This document shows, piece after piece, positions 1 through 6,642 of a stretch of 22,317 nt of DNA. The DNA comes from Chitinophaga pinensis. GTDB taxonomy: Bacteria > Bacteroidota > Bacteroidia > Flavobacteriales_D > Crocinitomicaceae. Location: the NCBI GenBank assembly GCA_945870115.1, contig CAMBRH010000013.1, forward strand, positions 1 through 22,317, read 5' to 3'. The notes under the pieces were generated by a model, which made no database searches, had not been told where the DNA came from, and was given only the letters and a program-made list of their open reading frames with translations. Both the position numbers and the translations under genes were made by a program. Each line of letters starts with the position of its first letter. The stretch's first letter is position 1.

Positions 1-429
1 AGCAGCGCCATCGCCCGTAAGCGTATTTCCCCAGTTTCCTTGGCAATCGATTAACAATTCTTTTTGACCTAAAGCAACCAAAGCGTCTCCGATAGAAGCA
101 TCACCGTGAGGATGATATTTCATGGTATTTCCGATGATATTCGCAACTTTATTGTAGCGACCATCATCCAATTCTTTCATGGAATGCAAAATCCTACGTT
201 GAACAGGTTTTAAGCCATCAAAAAGTGCAGGCACCGCACGTTCAAGTATTACATAAGATGCGTAATCCAAGAACCATTTTTCGTATAAACCATTTAAAGG
301 AATGATTTTATCATCCACATTCGATTTCTCAAATGGATTTGAATCAGTATCCTTTTTATCGTCATTTTGATTGTCTTCTGATGAATTTAAATCTTCAGAA
401 TTTGTATCTTCTATTTCGTCTTCTGCCAT
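1..429 (-). CDS. parC: DNA topoisomerase IV subunit A (ParC), N-terminal part
   Basis: This is the first 143 codons of a type IIA topoisomerase A subunit, the strand-cleaving partner of ParE in decatenating daughter chromosomes. The gene runs leftwards out of the window. An acidic, low-complexity N-terminal extension of about 35 residues precedes the conserved start of the winged-helix domain, which carries the signatures DGLKPVQRRIL and KYHPHGDAS and then LIDCQGNWGN. The catalytic tyrosine would lie just beyond the edge and is not visible. The ATG at 427-429 follows the parE stop codon by 3 bases, so the two are clearly cotranscribed and probably translationally coupled. The position equivalent to E. 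coli GyrA Ser83 is Ala, with Asp kept at the Asp87 equivalent; I recall this as usual for Bacteroidota ParC. GyrA itself is the main alternative, but the N-terminal extension and pairing with this parE favour ParC. Confidence 0.93.
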   Translation of the reverse strand, partial: MAEDEIEDTNSEDLNSSEDNQNDDKKDTDSNPFEKSNVDDKIIPLNGLYEKWFLDYASYVILERAVPALFDGLKPVQRRILHSMKELDDGRYNKVANIIGNTMKYHPHGDASIGDALVALGQKELLIDCQGNWGNTLTGDGAA

Positions 430-432
430 AAT

Positions 433-2322
433 CTAAGATGCTATTTCTTCTGCGTCGCCAGATTCTAAATCTTCCGCTAATTCTACTTCTAAATCTTTTT
501 CGACACGCAAATTGTCAATTATAAAATCTTGTCTATCTGGAGTGTTTTTCCCCATGTAATAAGATAAAATTGAGTCAATTGATGCTTCTTTTGTCAATAA
601 AACTGGTTCCAAACGAATGTCAGCACCAATAAAATGTTTAAACTCATCTGGAGAAATTTCCCCTAAACCTTTAAATCGCGTTATTTCAGGATTTTTCCCT
701 AATTCTGCTAATGCATTTCTACGTTCGTCTTCTGAATAACAATAAATTGTTTTCTTTTTATTTCGAACTCTAAAAAGTGGAGTTTGAAGGACATAAACGT
801 GATTTCTTTTTACTAAATCTGGAAAAAATTGCAAGAAAAAAGTAAGTAATAACAAACGGATGTGCATTCCATCGACATCGGCATCGGTTGCAATTACGAT
901 GTTGTTGTAACGCAAATTATCCATGTCATCTTCGATGTCTAAAGCTGCTTGAACCAAGTTAAATTCTTCGTTTTCGTAAACCACTTTTTTGGTCATTCCG
1001 TAACAATTCAATGGTTTACCACGAAGAGAAAAAACCGCTTGCGTATTTACATCCCGTGATTTTGTGATTGATCCACTTGCAGAATCTCCCTCGGTAATAA
1101 AAAGTGTTGTTTCTTCACGTCTAACATCTTTTATATCAGTTAAATGGATTCTACAATCACGCAATTTTTTGTTATGCAAATTTGCTTTTTTAGAGCGATC
1201 TCTTGCTAATTTACGGATTCCTGAAAGTTCTTTTCGTTCTCTTTCTGATTGCTTAATCTTTCTTTCTAAAGTTTCCGCTACATCGGGATTTCTATGTAAA
1301 TAATTATCTAATTTATCTTTCAAAAAGTCATTTACAAAAGAACGCATAGATTGTCCTCCCGGTTCGATTTCTTGTGAACCCAATTTGGTTTTTGTTTGTG
1401 ATTCAAAAACTGGTTCAACTACTTTTACCGCAATTGCAGCAACAATCGATTGTCGAATATCCGCAGCATCGTAATTTTTATTGTAAAAGTCTCGTATTAT
1501 TTTCGCAACAGATTCGCGAAATGCACTGTGATGTGTTCCACCTTGCGTTGTATGTTGACCATTTACGAATGAATAATAATCTTCTCCATACGTTTTCCCA
1601 TGGGTAAAAGCAACCTCAATATCCTCATCTTCAATGTGAATAATTGGATAAAGCGGATCTCCATCCATGTTGTTTTCAAGTAAATCTTTTAGTCCTTCTT
1701 TTGATTGGAATTTTTCTCCGTTAAAATGAATTGCCAATCCACGGTTCAAATAACAATAATTCCAAATCATCTTTATGAGATAAGGAACCTTGTAATTGAA
1801 TTTTTTAAATATTTGTTCGTCGGGATAAAATTCTACGAAAGTACCATTTTGCTCATCCGTTTTTTCAACTTTTCCTTCCGACACAAGTTCACCTCGCATG
1901 AAAGCAGCTTCTTTCTTTTCGCCATCTCGAACTGAATAAACCATGAAATGCGAACTTAAAGCATTTACAGCTTTTGTTCCAACACCATTTAAACCAACAG
2001 ATTTTTTAAAGGCTTTGGAATCATATTTTCCTCCAGTATTCATTTTGGAAACAACTTCAACAACTTTACCTAAAGGAATTCCTCGACCAAAATCTCGAAC
2101 AGTAATTTTTCCGTCTTTAACTTTTATGTCAACACGTTTTCCATTTCCCATCACAAATTCATCGATACAATTATCAACGACTTCTTTTACTAGAATGTAA
2201 ATTCCATCGTCAGCAGCTGCACCGTCGCCCAATTTTCCGATGTACATACCAGGACGTAAGCGAATATGTTCTTTCCAATCGAGCGATCGAATATTGTCTT
2301 CCGTATATTGATTTTCTGCCAT
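433..2322 (-). CDS. parE: DNA topoisomerase IV subunit B (ParE)
   Basis: This is the ATPase subunit of topoisomerase IV, 629 residues, complete. The GHKL ATPase domain comes first, with the Mg/ATP asparagine in VVDNCIDE (about residue 51), DFGRGIPL (about 77) and GLNGVGTKAVNALS (about 110-123). The transducer domain follows, then the TOPRIM domain with the catalytic glutamate in TEGDSASG (E411) and the metal-binding acidic cluster ATDADVDGMH (D480, D482, D484). A FKGLGE segment lies near the C-terminus. At about 630 residues it has the short ParE/GyrB length, lacking the insert found in enterobacterial GyrB. It starts with ATG at 2322 and ends 3 bases before parC. A GyrB assignment is less likely because of the neighbouring parC with its Bacteroidota ParC signatures. 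Confidence 0.94.
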   Translation of the reverse strand: MAENQYTEDNIRSLDWKEHIRLRPGMYIGKLGDGAAADDGIYILVKEVVDNCIDEFVMGNGKRVDIKVKDGKITVRDFGRGIPLGKVVEVVSKMNTGGKYDSKAFKKSVGLNGVGTKAVNALSSHFMVYSVRDGEKKEAAFMRGELVSEGKVEKTDEQNGTFVEFYPDEQIFKKFNYKVPYLIKMIWNYCYLNRGLAIHFNGEKFQSKEGLKDLLENNMDGDPLYPIIHIEDEDIEVAFTHGKTYGEDYYSFVNGQHTTQGGTHHSAFRESVAKIIRDFYNKNYDAADIRQSIVAAIAVKVVEPVFESQTKTKLGSQEIEPGGQSMRSFVNDFLKDKLDNYLHRNPDVAETLERKIKQSERERKELSGIRKLARDRSKKANLHNKKLRDCRIHLTDIKDVRREETTLFITEGDSASGSITKSRDVNTQAVFSLRGKPLNCYGMTKKVVYENEEFNLVQAALDIEDDMDNLRYNNIVIATDADVDGMHIRLLLLTFFLQFFPDLVKRNHVYVLQTPLFRVRNKKKTIYCYSEDERRNALAELGKNPEITRFKGLGEISPDEFKHFIGADIRLEPVLLTKEASIDSILSYYMGKNTPDRQDFIIDNLRVEKDLEVELAEDLESGDAEEIAS

Positions 2323-2359
2323 TGAATGAATTTATAAAACGTTAAAAATGGATAACTTA

Positions 2360-2367
2360 CAAAAATA
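2360..2367 (-). promoter_or_regulatory. Possible -7 element for parE-parC
   Basis: On the minus strand this reads TATTTTTG, an exact match to the Bacteroidota -7 consensus TAnnTTTG, 37 bases upstream of the parE start. I see no good TTG -33 box at the usual spacing, so the assignment is weak. Confidence 0.3.
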
Positions 2368-2486
2368 AATAGATTTAGGTTTGAGAAAATGTTTTTTTGT
2401 TAAAATTATGAACTTTAATAAGTTAAAAACTTATATTTTCTGCTCATTATTGAAATCTGTTGACTTTATTTTAGTTAATTAAGAAA

Positions 2487-2494
2487 TAAATTTG
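2487..2494 (+). promoter_or_regulatory. Possible -7 element for the lipoprotein gene at 2550
   Basis: TAAATTTG matches TAnnTTTG exactly and lies 55 bases before the ATG at 2550. A TTG at 2460-2462 could serve as the -33 box, but the spacer of 24 bases is slightly longer than the usual 17-23. Confidence 0.35.
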
Positions 2495-2549
2495 TGGTTT
2501 CAGATTTTAACTATTAAATTTGAAAATTAATCACTAAAAAAATAAAAAT

Positions 2550-3077
2550 ATGAAAACAATTTTATTCAGTTCACTGCTATTATTTTGCTTTGTATCTTGT
2601 AATCAAAAACAAGAAGAAACAATTTCTGCAACGGAATACAACAATCAAATTATTGGAGAGCAAACAAAAATCATGAATTCTATGCTTACTTTCATAGATG
2701 CAATCCAAACAAGCGACAAAGTTAAAATTGATGAAACAAGGAAAAATATCACATCAAGTTGCGAACTTTCATTGACTTATTTGAAAAAGATGGAGGTTTT
2801 TGATAAAAATTTTAAATTCAGAGATGCTGCAATTAAATTAATCACTTTTTACAAAGAAATTAGTGAAAAAGAATACTTTGAAATGCAACAAATTCTTGAA
2901 AAGGGAATGAATATTGTCCAAGCAGATATAGAGAAAATGGATGAAATTGATAAAACAGTTGGTGAAAAAGAGACGCAACTTGACGCTGAATTTCAAAATG
3001 CTCAACAAGAATTTGCAAAAAAATACAATGTTACTATTGTTGACAATGAAATGCAAAAGAAAATAGACAAATTGTAA
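2550..3077 (+). CDS. Small lipoprotein with predicted helical (coiled-coil) body
   Basis: This 175-residue protein has a lipoprotein signal peptide: Met-Lys, a hydrophobic stretch, then FVSC with the lipidation cysteine at residue 17. The remainder (about 20-175) is rich in Lys, Glu, Gln and Asp with regularly spaced hydrophobic residues, suggesting a largely helical body. It ends in a segment containing FAKKYNVTIVD. This is reminiscent of the LIC11966-type surface protein family, but I cannot confirm that by eye. The protein is presumably anchored in the inner or outer membrane facing the periplasm. It stands alone, divergent from parE and followed by a long gene-free stretch. No enzyme motif is visible and its function is unknown. 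Confidence 0.85.
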   Translation: MKTILFSSLLLFCFVSCNQKQEETISATEYNNQIIGEQTKIMNSMLTFIDAIQTSDKVKIDETRKNITSSCELSLTYLKKMEVFDKNFKFRDAAIKLITFYKEISEKEYFEMQQILEKGMNIVQADIEKMDEIDKTVGEKETQLDAEFQNAQQEFAKKYNVTIVDNEMQKKIDKL

Positions 3078-3189
3078 TTCTTTTTTTAATAATTATCAAC
3101 AAAGAAAAATTCTTTCAGAAAAGATATGGTAAGAATAGCATTTTTTTAATTTTGCTTTTCTATAAAAATACATAATTTTGTGATTCAAA

Positions 3190-3253
3190 AAAAGTCTGAC
3201 TTAATACCTAGATGTAAACCAATAAATCATTTGCGATATTAAATCAGACTTTT
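3190..3253. repeat. Inverted repeat, 17-bp arms, 30-base loop
   Basis: The left arm 3190-3206 and right arm 3237-3253 are complementary at 16 of 17 positions, with the left arm beginning AAAAGTCTGA and the right arm ending TCAGACTTTT. The A-rich 5' flank and T run at the 3' end resemble a bidirectional terminator, which would fit the end of the lipoprotein gene 113 bases upstream. The 30-base loop is long for an intrinsic terminator, so a structured RNA is an alternative. Confidence 0.55.
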
Positions 3254-3277
3254 AACCAAAAACAATAAAACTATGTG

Positions 3278-3373
3278 TAAAACTACTACACTTCAAAGCT
3301 AAGACCTTTATTTTGATTATTTTAGTCTATTATTTAAAATGTAAACTCAATTGAGTGAAGTGTTGTAGTTTTA
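3278..3373. repeat. Inverted repeat, 18-bp arms, 60-base loop with palindrome
   Basis: The left arm 3278-3295 and right arm 3356-3373 are complementary at 17 of 18 positions; the right arm reads TGAAGTGTTGTAGTTTTA. Between them lies an AT-rich loop of 60 bases. A perfect 12-bp palindrome, ACTCAATTGAGT at 3345-3356, sits just before the right arm and shares its first base. No gene overlaps it. Its function is unknown: it could be a structured RNA, a non-autonomous mobile repeat or a terminator. Confidence 0.5.
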
Positions 3374-3498
3374 ATTTTAAATAATGAAAGCATTTGAATA
3401 AATGAATTAATTAGTAATTTTAACCTGTAAAAGAGGATATTCTGGCTGTTAATTTTTAAAAGTAAGTTTTTCGAATTTCCCTTGCGACAGAAGAAAAA

Positions 3499-4122
3499 AT
3501 GATAAAAAATAAATTTTCAATTTTCAAGATATTTCTTTTTTTAGGTTCAATTTTTTTGTATTCCTTTATAAAAAGTAATAACTCAATAAAAATAGAAAAT
3601 TCAGATTCATCAACTCAAGAAATTAAGATAAGTTTTAATAGATTTGTTAAAACATTTCTGAAAGAATATGATACAATTAAATTTGACGAAGAAACTTCAT
3701 ACACTGGGAAAAATTTAAACGAAACAGATTTCACATGGTCAAAAAAAATCCATTTTAAAAAGAAAACATATTTTTTAGATGAAGAAGGTAAAAAATACTT
3801 TAAAAGATTTTCTCTTATTTGCTTTTCTTACAAAGACTCTTTGAGTTGCGACAAAGCGTTTGATTCTTATCTTCAAAATTACGGTTCAATGGGAATTCCA
3901 ATAAAAAGAAATGTTAATTTTAAATCTTTTCAATCGCCACCAATTTATACAATCGTCTCAAAAAATCAAATTTTTGTTTTAAATATCCACTGTGAATACA
4001 TAAAAAATGATGATGAATGGCCTTCAATTATATTGAAACTTAGAGATTTTGTGGATGAGTTTTATGTTCGTTTATTTGAACTTGAATGTGGATGTGGTGG
4101 ACCAATAAATTGGAGAAAATGA
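3499..4122 (+). CDS. Uncharacterised exported or membrane-anchored protein
   Basis: This 207-residue protein has an N-terminal hydrophobic segment (about residues 9-24) that could be a signal peptide or a single membrane anchor. The rest is a soluble domain of about 180 residues with alternating beta-like segments and many aromatic and lysine residues. It ends in a Cys-rich tail, ECGCGGPINWRK. I do not recognise the family. It ends with a TGA that overlaps the ATG of the next gene (ATGATGA), so it belongs to the run of four genes up to 5398. Base usage is extremely AT-rich, as in the next gene and more so than the conserved genes at 4636 and 5060. Confidence 0.75.
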   Translation: MIKNKFSIFKIFLFLGSIFLYSFIKSNNSIKIENSDSSTQEIKISFNRFVKTFLKEYDTIKFDEETSYTGKNLNETDFTWSKKIHFKKKTYFLDEEGKKYFKRFSLICFSYKDSLSCDKAFDSYLQNYGSMGIPIKRNVNFKSFQSPPIYTIVSKNQIFVLNIHCEYIKNDDEWPSIILKLRDFVDEFYVRLFELECGCGGPINWRK

Positions 4123-4643
4123 TGAGAAATCCAATAAAAGAAACCTTAGCTTTAAATAAAATTGATTTGGAGGAATTTAAAGGTGTGAAGGTTTATTGTA
4201 ATAAATTTGTTTCTTGGTATTATGTCATTATTAAAATTATTATTTCTACGTTTTTCACGCTAGTTTCATTTAAAAATAATAACTACAATTCTGGTTTTTT
4301 TTATGTTTTAAATATTTTGTCAATTTTAATCCTTTTATCACTATTTTATGATTATTTTGGAATGAAAATTAAAAATCCTATTTTTATTCTCTCAAAATCT
4401 AAATTGTTTTATTTAAGAACAAATACTTGGTATGATGTTTTGGAATACGAATTTGATGATATAATTGTAGGTAGAAATAATTATAGCTTAACATTTAGGA
4501 TGAGAGATAAAAATAACGAAGTAATTTTTTTAGAAGATAATTTTCAATTTGATTCTAATATTTTTAGACTTAAACATCATATTAGATACATTCAAACAAT
4601 CGAAAAACGTAAAAACTATTTTAACAACAAACAAAATGCGTGA
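4119..4643 (+). CDS. Uncharacterised two-TM membrane protein, possible PH-like domain
   Basis: This 174-residue protein has two hydrophobic segments, about residues 36-54 and 62-87, forming a likely hairpin in the inner membrane. A C-terminal cytoplasmic domain of about 85 residues follows, with beta-rich strands and a final helix. Two TMs followed by such a domain is the layout of small bacterial PH-like membrane proteins (STM3941/YdbS-like), but this is inference from shape only. An open frame extends upstream to 4086. I prefer the ATG at 4119, which overlaps the preceding stop codon in the usual ATGA coupling arrangement; the ATG at 4122 is equally possible. Its last 8 bases overlap the start of the next gene. 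Confidence 0.7.
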   Translation: MMRNPIKETLALNKIDLEEFKGVKVYCNKFVSWYYVIIKIIISTFFTLVSFKNNNYNSGFFYVLNILSILILLSLFYDYFGMKIKNPIFILSKSKLFYLRTNTWYDVLEYEFDDIIVGRNNYSLTFRMRDKNNEVIFLEDNFQFDSNIFRLKHHIRYIQTIEKRKNYFNNKQNA

Positions 4644-5049
4644 AGAATTATTAGGACCAAAGGTCGAAAATGTGGCAGTTGCCATTGTGCAAGAAAAAGG
4701 AGAAAACGATCACATAATTTACAACACTTATCTTTTGAATTTAAAAGACAATGAAATTATGGAAGGAATTATCATTACATCAAGAGGTTACGGAGAAAAT
4801 GTAACAACTGGAGAAACGGTTAAAACTTCCATGTTGCGTCATTGTATGGAAATATTATTGCCAAACGAAGCAGCTAGAATTGAACCAATTGTAGAAGATG
4901 TTTTTGGTTTGTCAAATGAATATTGGGTGAGTTTTTGGGTTCAAGATGTGATGTATGACAAGAAATTCATATTTTTACCAGAAACAATAAACGAAAAAAA
5001 CATGAAATTGATTCCGCAGTTAAATGCAAAAGGAGTAATGATAATGTAA
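4636..5049 (+). CDS. Conserved Bacteroidota protein of unknown function
   Basis: This is 137 residues with no signal peptide or TM segment, so a cytoplasmic protein. Recognisable conserved stretches are TSRGYG (about 51-56), SMLRHCMEILLP (about 66-77), NEYWVSFW and YDKKFIFLP. I recall relatives throughout Bacteroidota, some misleadingly labelled as phenylalanyl-tRNA synthetase alpha subunit; it has no aminoacyl-tRNA synthetase motif. The frame is open upstream to 4549, but conservation starts at MREELLGPKVENV, so the ATG at 4636 is chosen; this gives an 8-base overlap with the preceding gene. It lies 10 bases ahead of a SUI1-like gene, which hints at a translation-related role, but that is inference. 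Confidence 0.82.
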   Translation: MREELLGPKVENVAVAIVQEKGENDHIIYNTYLLNLKDNEIMEGIIITSRGYGENVTTGETVKTSMLRHCMEILLPNEAARIEPIVEDVFGLSNEYWVSFWVQDVMYDKKFIFLPETINEKNMKLIPQLNAKGVMIM

Positions 5050-5059
5050 TTTTAAAGAA

Positions 5060-5398
5060 ATGAGTAAAAAAGACAGGTTAAATGTAGTTTATTCTACAAA
5101 TCCAAATTTTGAATACGAAGCTGAAGAAAATCTAGAACAAGAAACATTGCCAAATCAACAGCAAAAATTGTATGTTTCCATCGATAAGAAACAACGAGCA
5201 GGGAAAGAAGTTACTTTGATTGAAGGATTTGTTGGAACTGAAGATGATTTAAAAGATTTAGGAAAAACATTGAAATCAAAATGTGGAGTAGGAGGAACAG
5301 TGAAAGATATGGAAATAATTATCCAAGGAAATTTCCGAGATAAAATAATTGAATTATTGAAAAAAGACGGATACCAAACTGTTAGAAAAGGCGGCTGA
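5060..5398 (+). CDS. SUI1/YciH-family translation initiation factor-like protein
   Basis: This 112-residue protein has a disordered acidic N-terminus (about 1-35) followed by a SUI1 fold. The family signatures are RAGKEVTLIEGF, LKSKCGVGGTVKD and the C-terminal IIQGNFRDKIIELLKKDGY. SUI1/eIF1 homologues bind the small ribosomal subunit and take part in start-codon selection in eukaryotes and archaea; the bacterial YciH relatives are thought to affect initiation fidelity or repress translation, with no essential role shown. It is the last gene of the run starting at 3499, with a 10-base gap to its predecessor. Length is normal for bacterial members. Confidence 0.9.
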   Translation: MSKKDRLNVVYSTNPNFEYEAEENLEQETLPNQQQKLYVSIDKKQRAGKEVTLIEGFVGTEDDLKDLGKTLKSKCGVGGTVKDMEIIIQGNFRDKIIELLKKDGYQTVRKGG

Positions 5399-5435
5399 TT
5401 CGTTCTCGCCACTAACTTTTTGCATTCAAAGTTTA

Positions 5436-5834
5436 TTATTTAACTGCTTTAAAATAATTTTTCATTGGCGCAAAATAATAATCTTCCCAACCTTGTTCCA
5501 CAGCAAATTCTTGTTCAGGAACACCGCTATGAATCAGCGTTAGTATTGTTATTCCATCTTTTTCTTTCAAGTAAATTTCAAGTATAGAATCTGGATCACT
5601 GTCCTGAAAATCGACATTTCTCCATGATTGCACTATTTTAGAAAAAGGAACAAGTTCCAAGTTTTTACCTGTAATATAATTTCCGAAAGCTTGATGCATT
5701 GCGCCGATTTCATGACTTCCAATTGCAAATTCAGCTTCAGTCATCAAAGCGTGTTCTTTGCTGTCTAACCAAGCATTGTATATGGTTTCAGCTTTTGCGG
5801 GAATTTCTGTTCTTAGTTCAAATTTCAAGGACAT
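5436..5834 (-). CDS. SRPBCC-domain protein (AHSA1 family)
   Basis: This 132-residue protein fits the START/SRPBCC fold shared with activator of Hsp90 ATPase homologues. It opens with a beta strand and the characteristic LRTEIPAKAETIYNAWLDS, has SWRNVDF in the middle strands and ends with the long C-terminal helix beginning EQGWEDYYFAPMKNYF. These domains form a deep hydrophobic ligand cavity; the ligand cannot be predicted. No signal peptide is present. It converges with the SUI1-like gene, leaving only 37 bases between them. Its start is a clear ATG at 5834. Confidence 0.88.
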   Translation of the reverse strand: MSLKFELRTEIPAKAETIYNAWLDSKEHALMTEAEFAIGSHEIGAMHQAFGNYITGKNLELVPFSKIVQSWRNVDFQDSDPDSILEIYLKEKDGITILTLIHSGVPEQEFAVEQGWEDYYFAPMKNYFKAVK

Positions 5835-5894
5835 ATCTCAAGTTTATTAGACGAATGTACACATAAAATTAAACCAACGCAAAATAAAAACAAA

Positions 5895-6620
5895 TTATTC
5901 GGCCATAAAAATCTTGTACTTTCTATTTTTGAAGTACACATTTTCCAAATGACCCATTTTTGTTTTTTTATCATTTATTAAATGGATATGCATAAATGTG
6001 TCGTGATGCGTAAAAATTCGTTGGTGCTTTTTGGAAAAATAACCAATTAATGTCACTTTTTCATTTTCAATAAAATAATTAATCATTCCTTCATGAGCTT
6101 CCGCCGGTGAACTAACTTTTCTCCCTTTAGGCAAATTTACAATGTGGAACCAAGCTGAATCAATTTCCGCGACAATTTTAAAAGTAAAAGGTTTGTCGAT
6201 ATTTTTTGTTTTTTCAATTAAAAATATCTCTAAATCACGTTCATCTTTTAATGTTTTAGCAGATTTCAGCTCTTTCCATTTAGATACAGTAGAGTAGACG
6301 AAAAAAGGCGCTTTTATTTTGAAGTTCTCGCTCACTTGTAAAGTAGAATCTGTCAAAACTTTTGATTGATAAGCTTTTCCGTCAAGAATTAAGATTTCAC
6401 TTTGGAGAAATTCTTCCGGCCCAAGTCCATACAAATGCTTTTTATTCGAAAGAGAATCCAAGTAAATATTTCCTTCGAGCTTCCCTTTTCGCATCACATT
6501 TTTCATTGCACCAACATGATTGACTTTAGAATTTAAATTTTCTTTGACATTTTTTTGAGAATTATTGTTACAACTTATTGTGATAAGAAGAAGTACTAAT
6601 GCAAAATGATTAATTTTCAT
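5895..6620 (-). CDS. Lipoprotein of the alpha-acetolactate decarboxylase family
   Basis: This 241-residue protein starts with a lipoprotein signal ending at Cys17 (TISC, a slightly atypical lipobox). The mature part matches the acetolactate decarboxylase fold: LYGLGPEEFLQSEILILDGKAY (about 64-84) corresponds to the family's YGLGP...GE(I)TILDG segment, and H211, H213 and H224 in the segment MHIHL...GHLENV match the three zinc-binding histidines near the C-terminus. The family converts 2-acetolactate to acetoin in the cytoplasm for butanediol fermentation. Here the protein would be exported and lipid-anchored, so its real substrate is uncertain. The family's active-site Glu and Arg could not be placed with certainty by eye. 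No acetolactate synthase gene is adjacent; the neighbour upstream is an MFS transporter 22 bases away, probably cotranscribed. Confidence 0.8.
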   Translation of the reverse strand: MKINHFALVLLLITISCNNNSQKNVKENLNSKVNHVGAMKNVMRKGKLEGNIYLDSLSNKKHLYGLGPEEFLQSEILILDGKAYQSKVLTDSTLQVSENFKIKAPFFVYSTVSKWKELKSAKTLKDERDLEIFLIEKTKNIDKPFTFKIVAEIDSAWFHIVNLPKGRKVSSPAEAHEGMINYFIENEKVTLIGYFSKKHQRIFTHHDTFMHIHLINDKKTKMGHLENVYFKNRKYKIFMAE

Positions 6621-6642
6621 AAGGTAAATTTTTATCTAAATT

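Larger units (their letters stand above)
3078..3498. other. 421-bp gene-free stretch with two inverted repeats
   Basis: No credible reading frame is present on either strand. The stretch is very AT-rich and holds two successive long imperfect inverted repeats (3190-3253 and 3278-3373) and a perfect 12-bp palindrome (3345-3356), listed separately. The right third (about 3374-3498) leads into the gene at 3499 and shows no recognisable TAnnTTTG promoter. Confidence 0.7.

Noticed and set aside
161..200. Ala at the quinolone-determining Ser83 equivalent of ParC as a resistance mutation
   Set aside because: As far as I recall, the HGDAS sequence is the normal state of Bacteroidota ParC, so it is not evidence of acquired resistance.
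3273..3302. Nine-codon frame MCKTTTLQS that could be an attenuator leader peptide
   Set aside because: It overlaps the left arm of an inverted repeat, but three Thr codons are too few and no amino-acid biosynthesis gene follows.
3078..3498. Retron or CRISPR-like array in the gene-free stretch
   Set aside because: There is no reverse transcriptase, no cas gene and no regularly spaced direct repeat; only inverted repeats are present.
5414..5433. AACTTT/AAAGTT hairpin between the converging SUI1-like and SRPBCC genes
   Set aside because: A six-pair all-weak stem with an eight-base loop is not convincing as a terminator in such AT-rich DNA.
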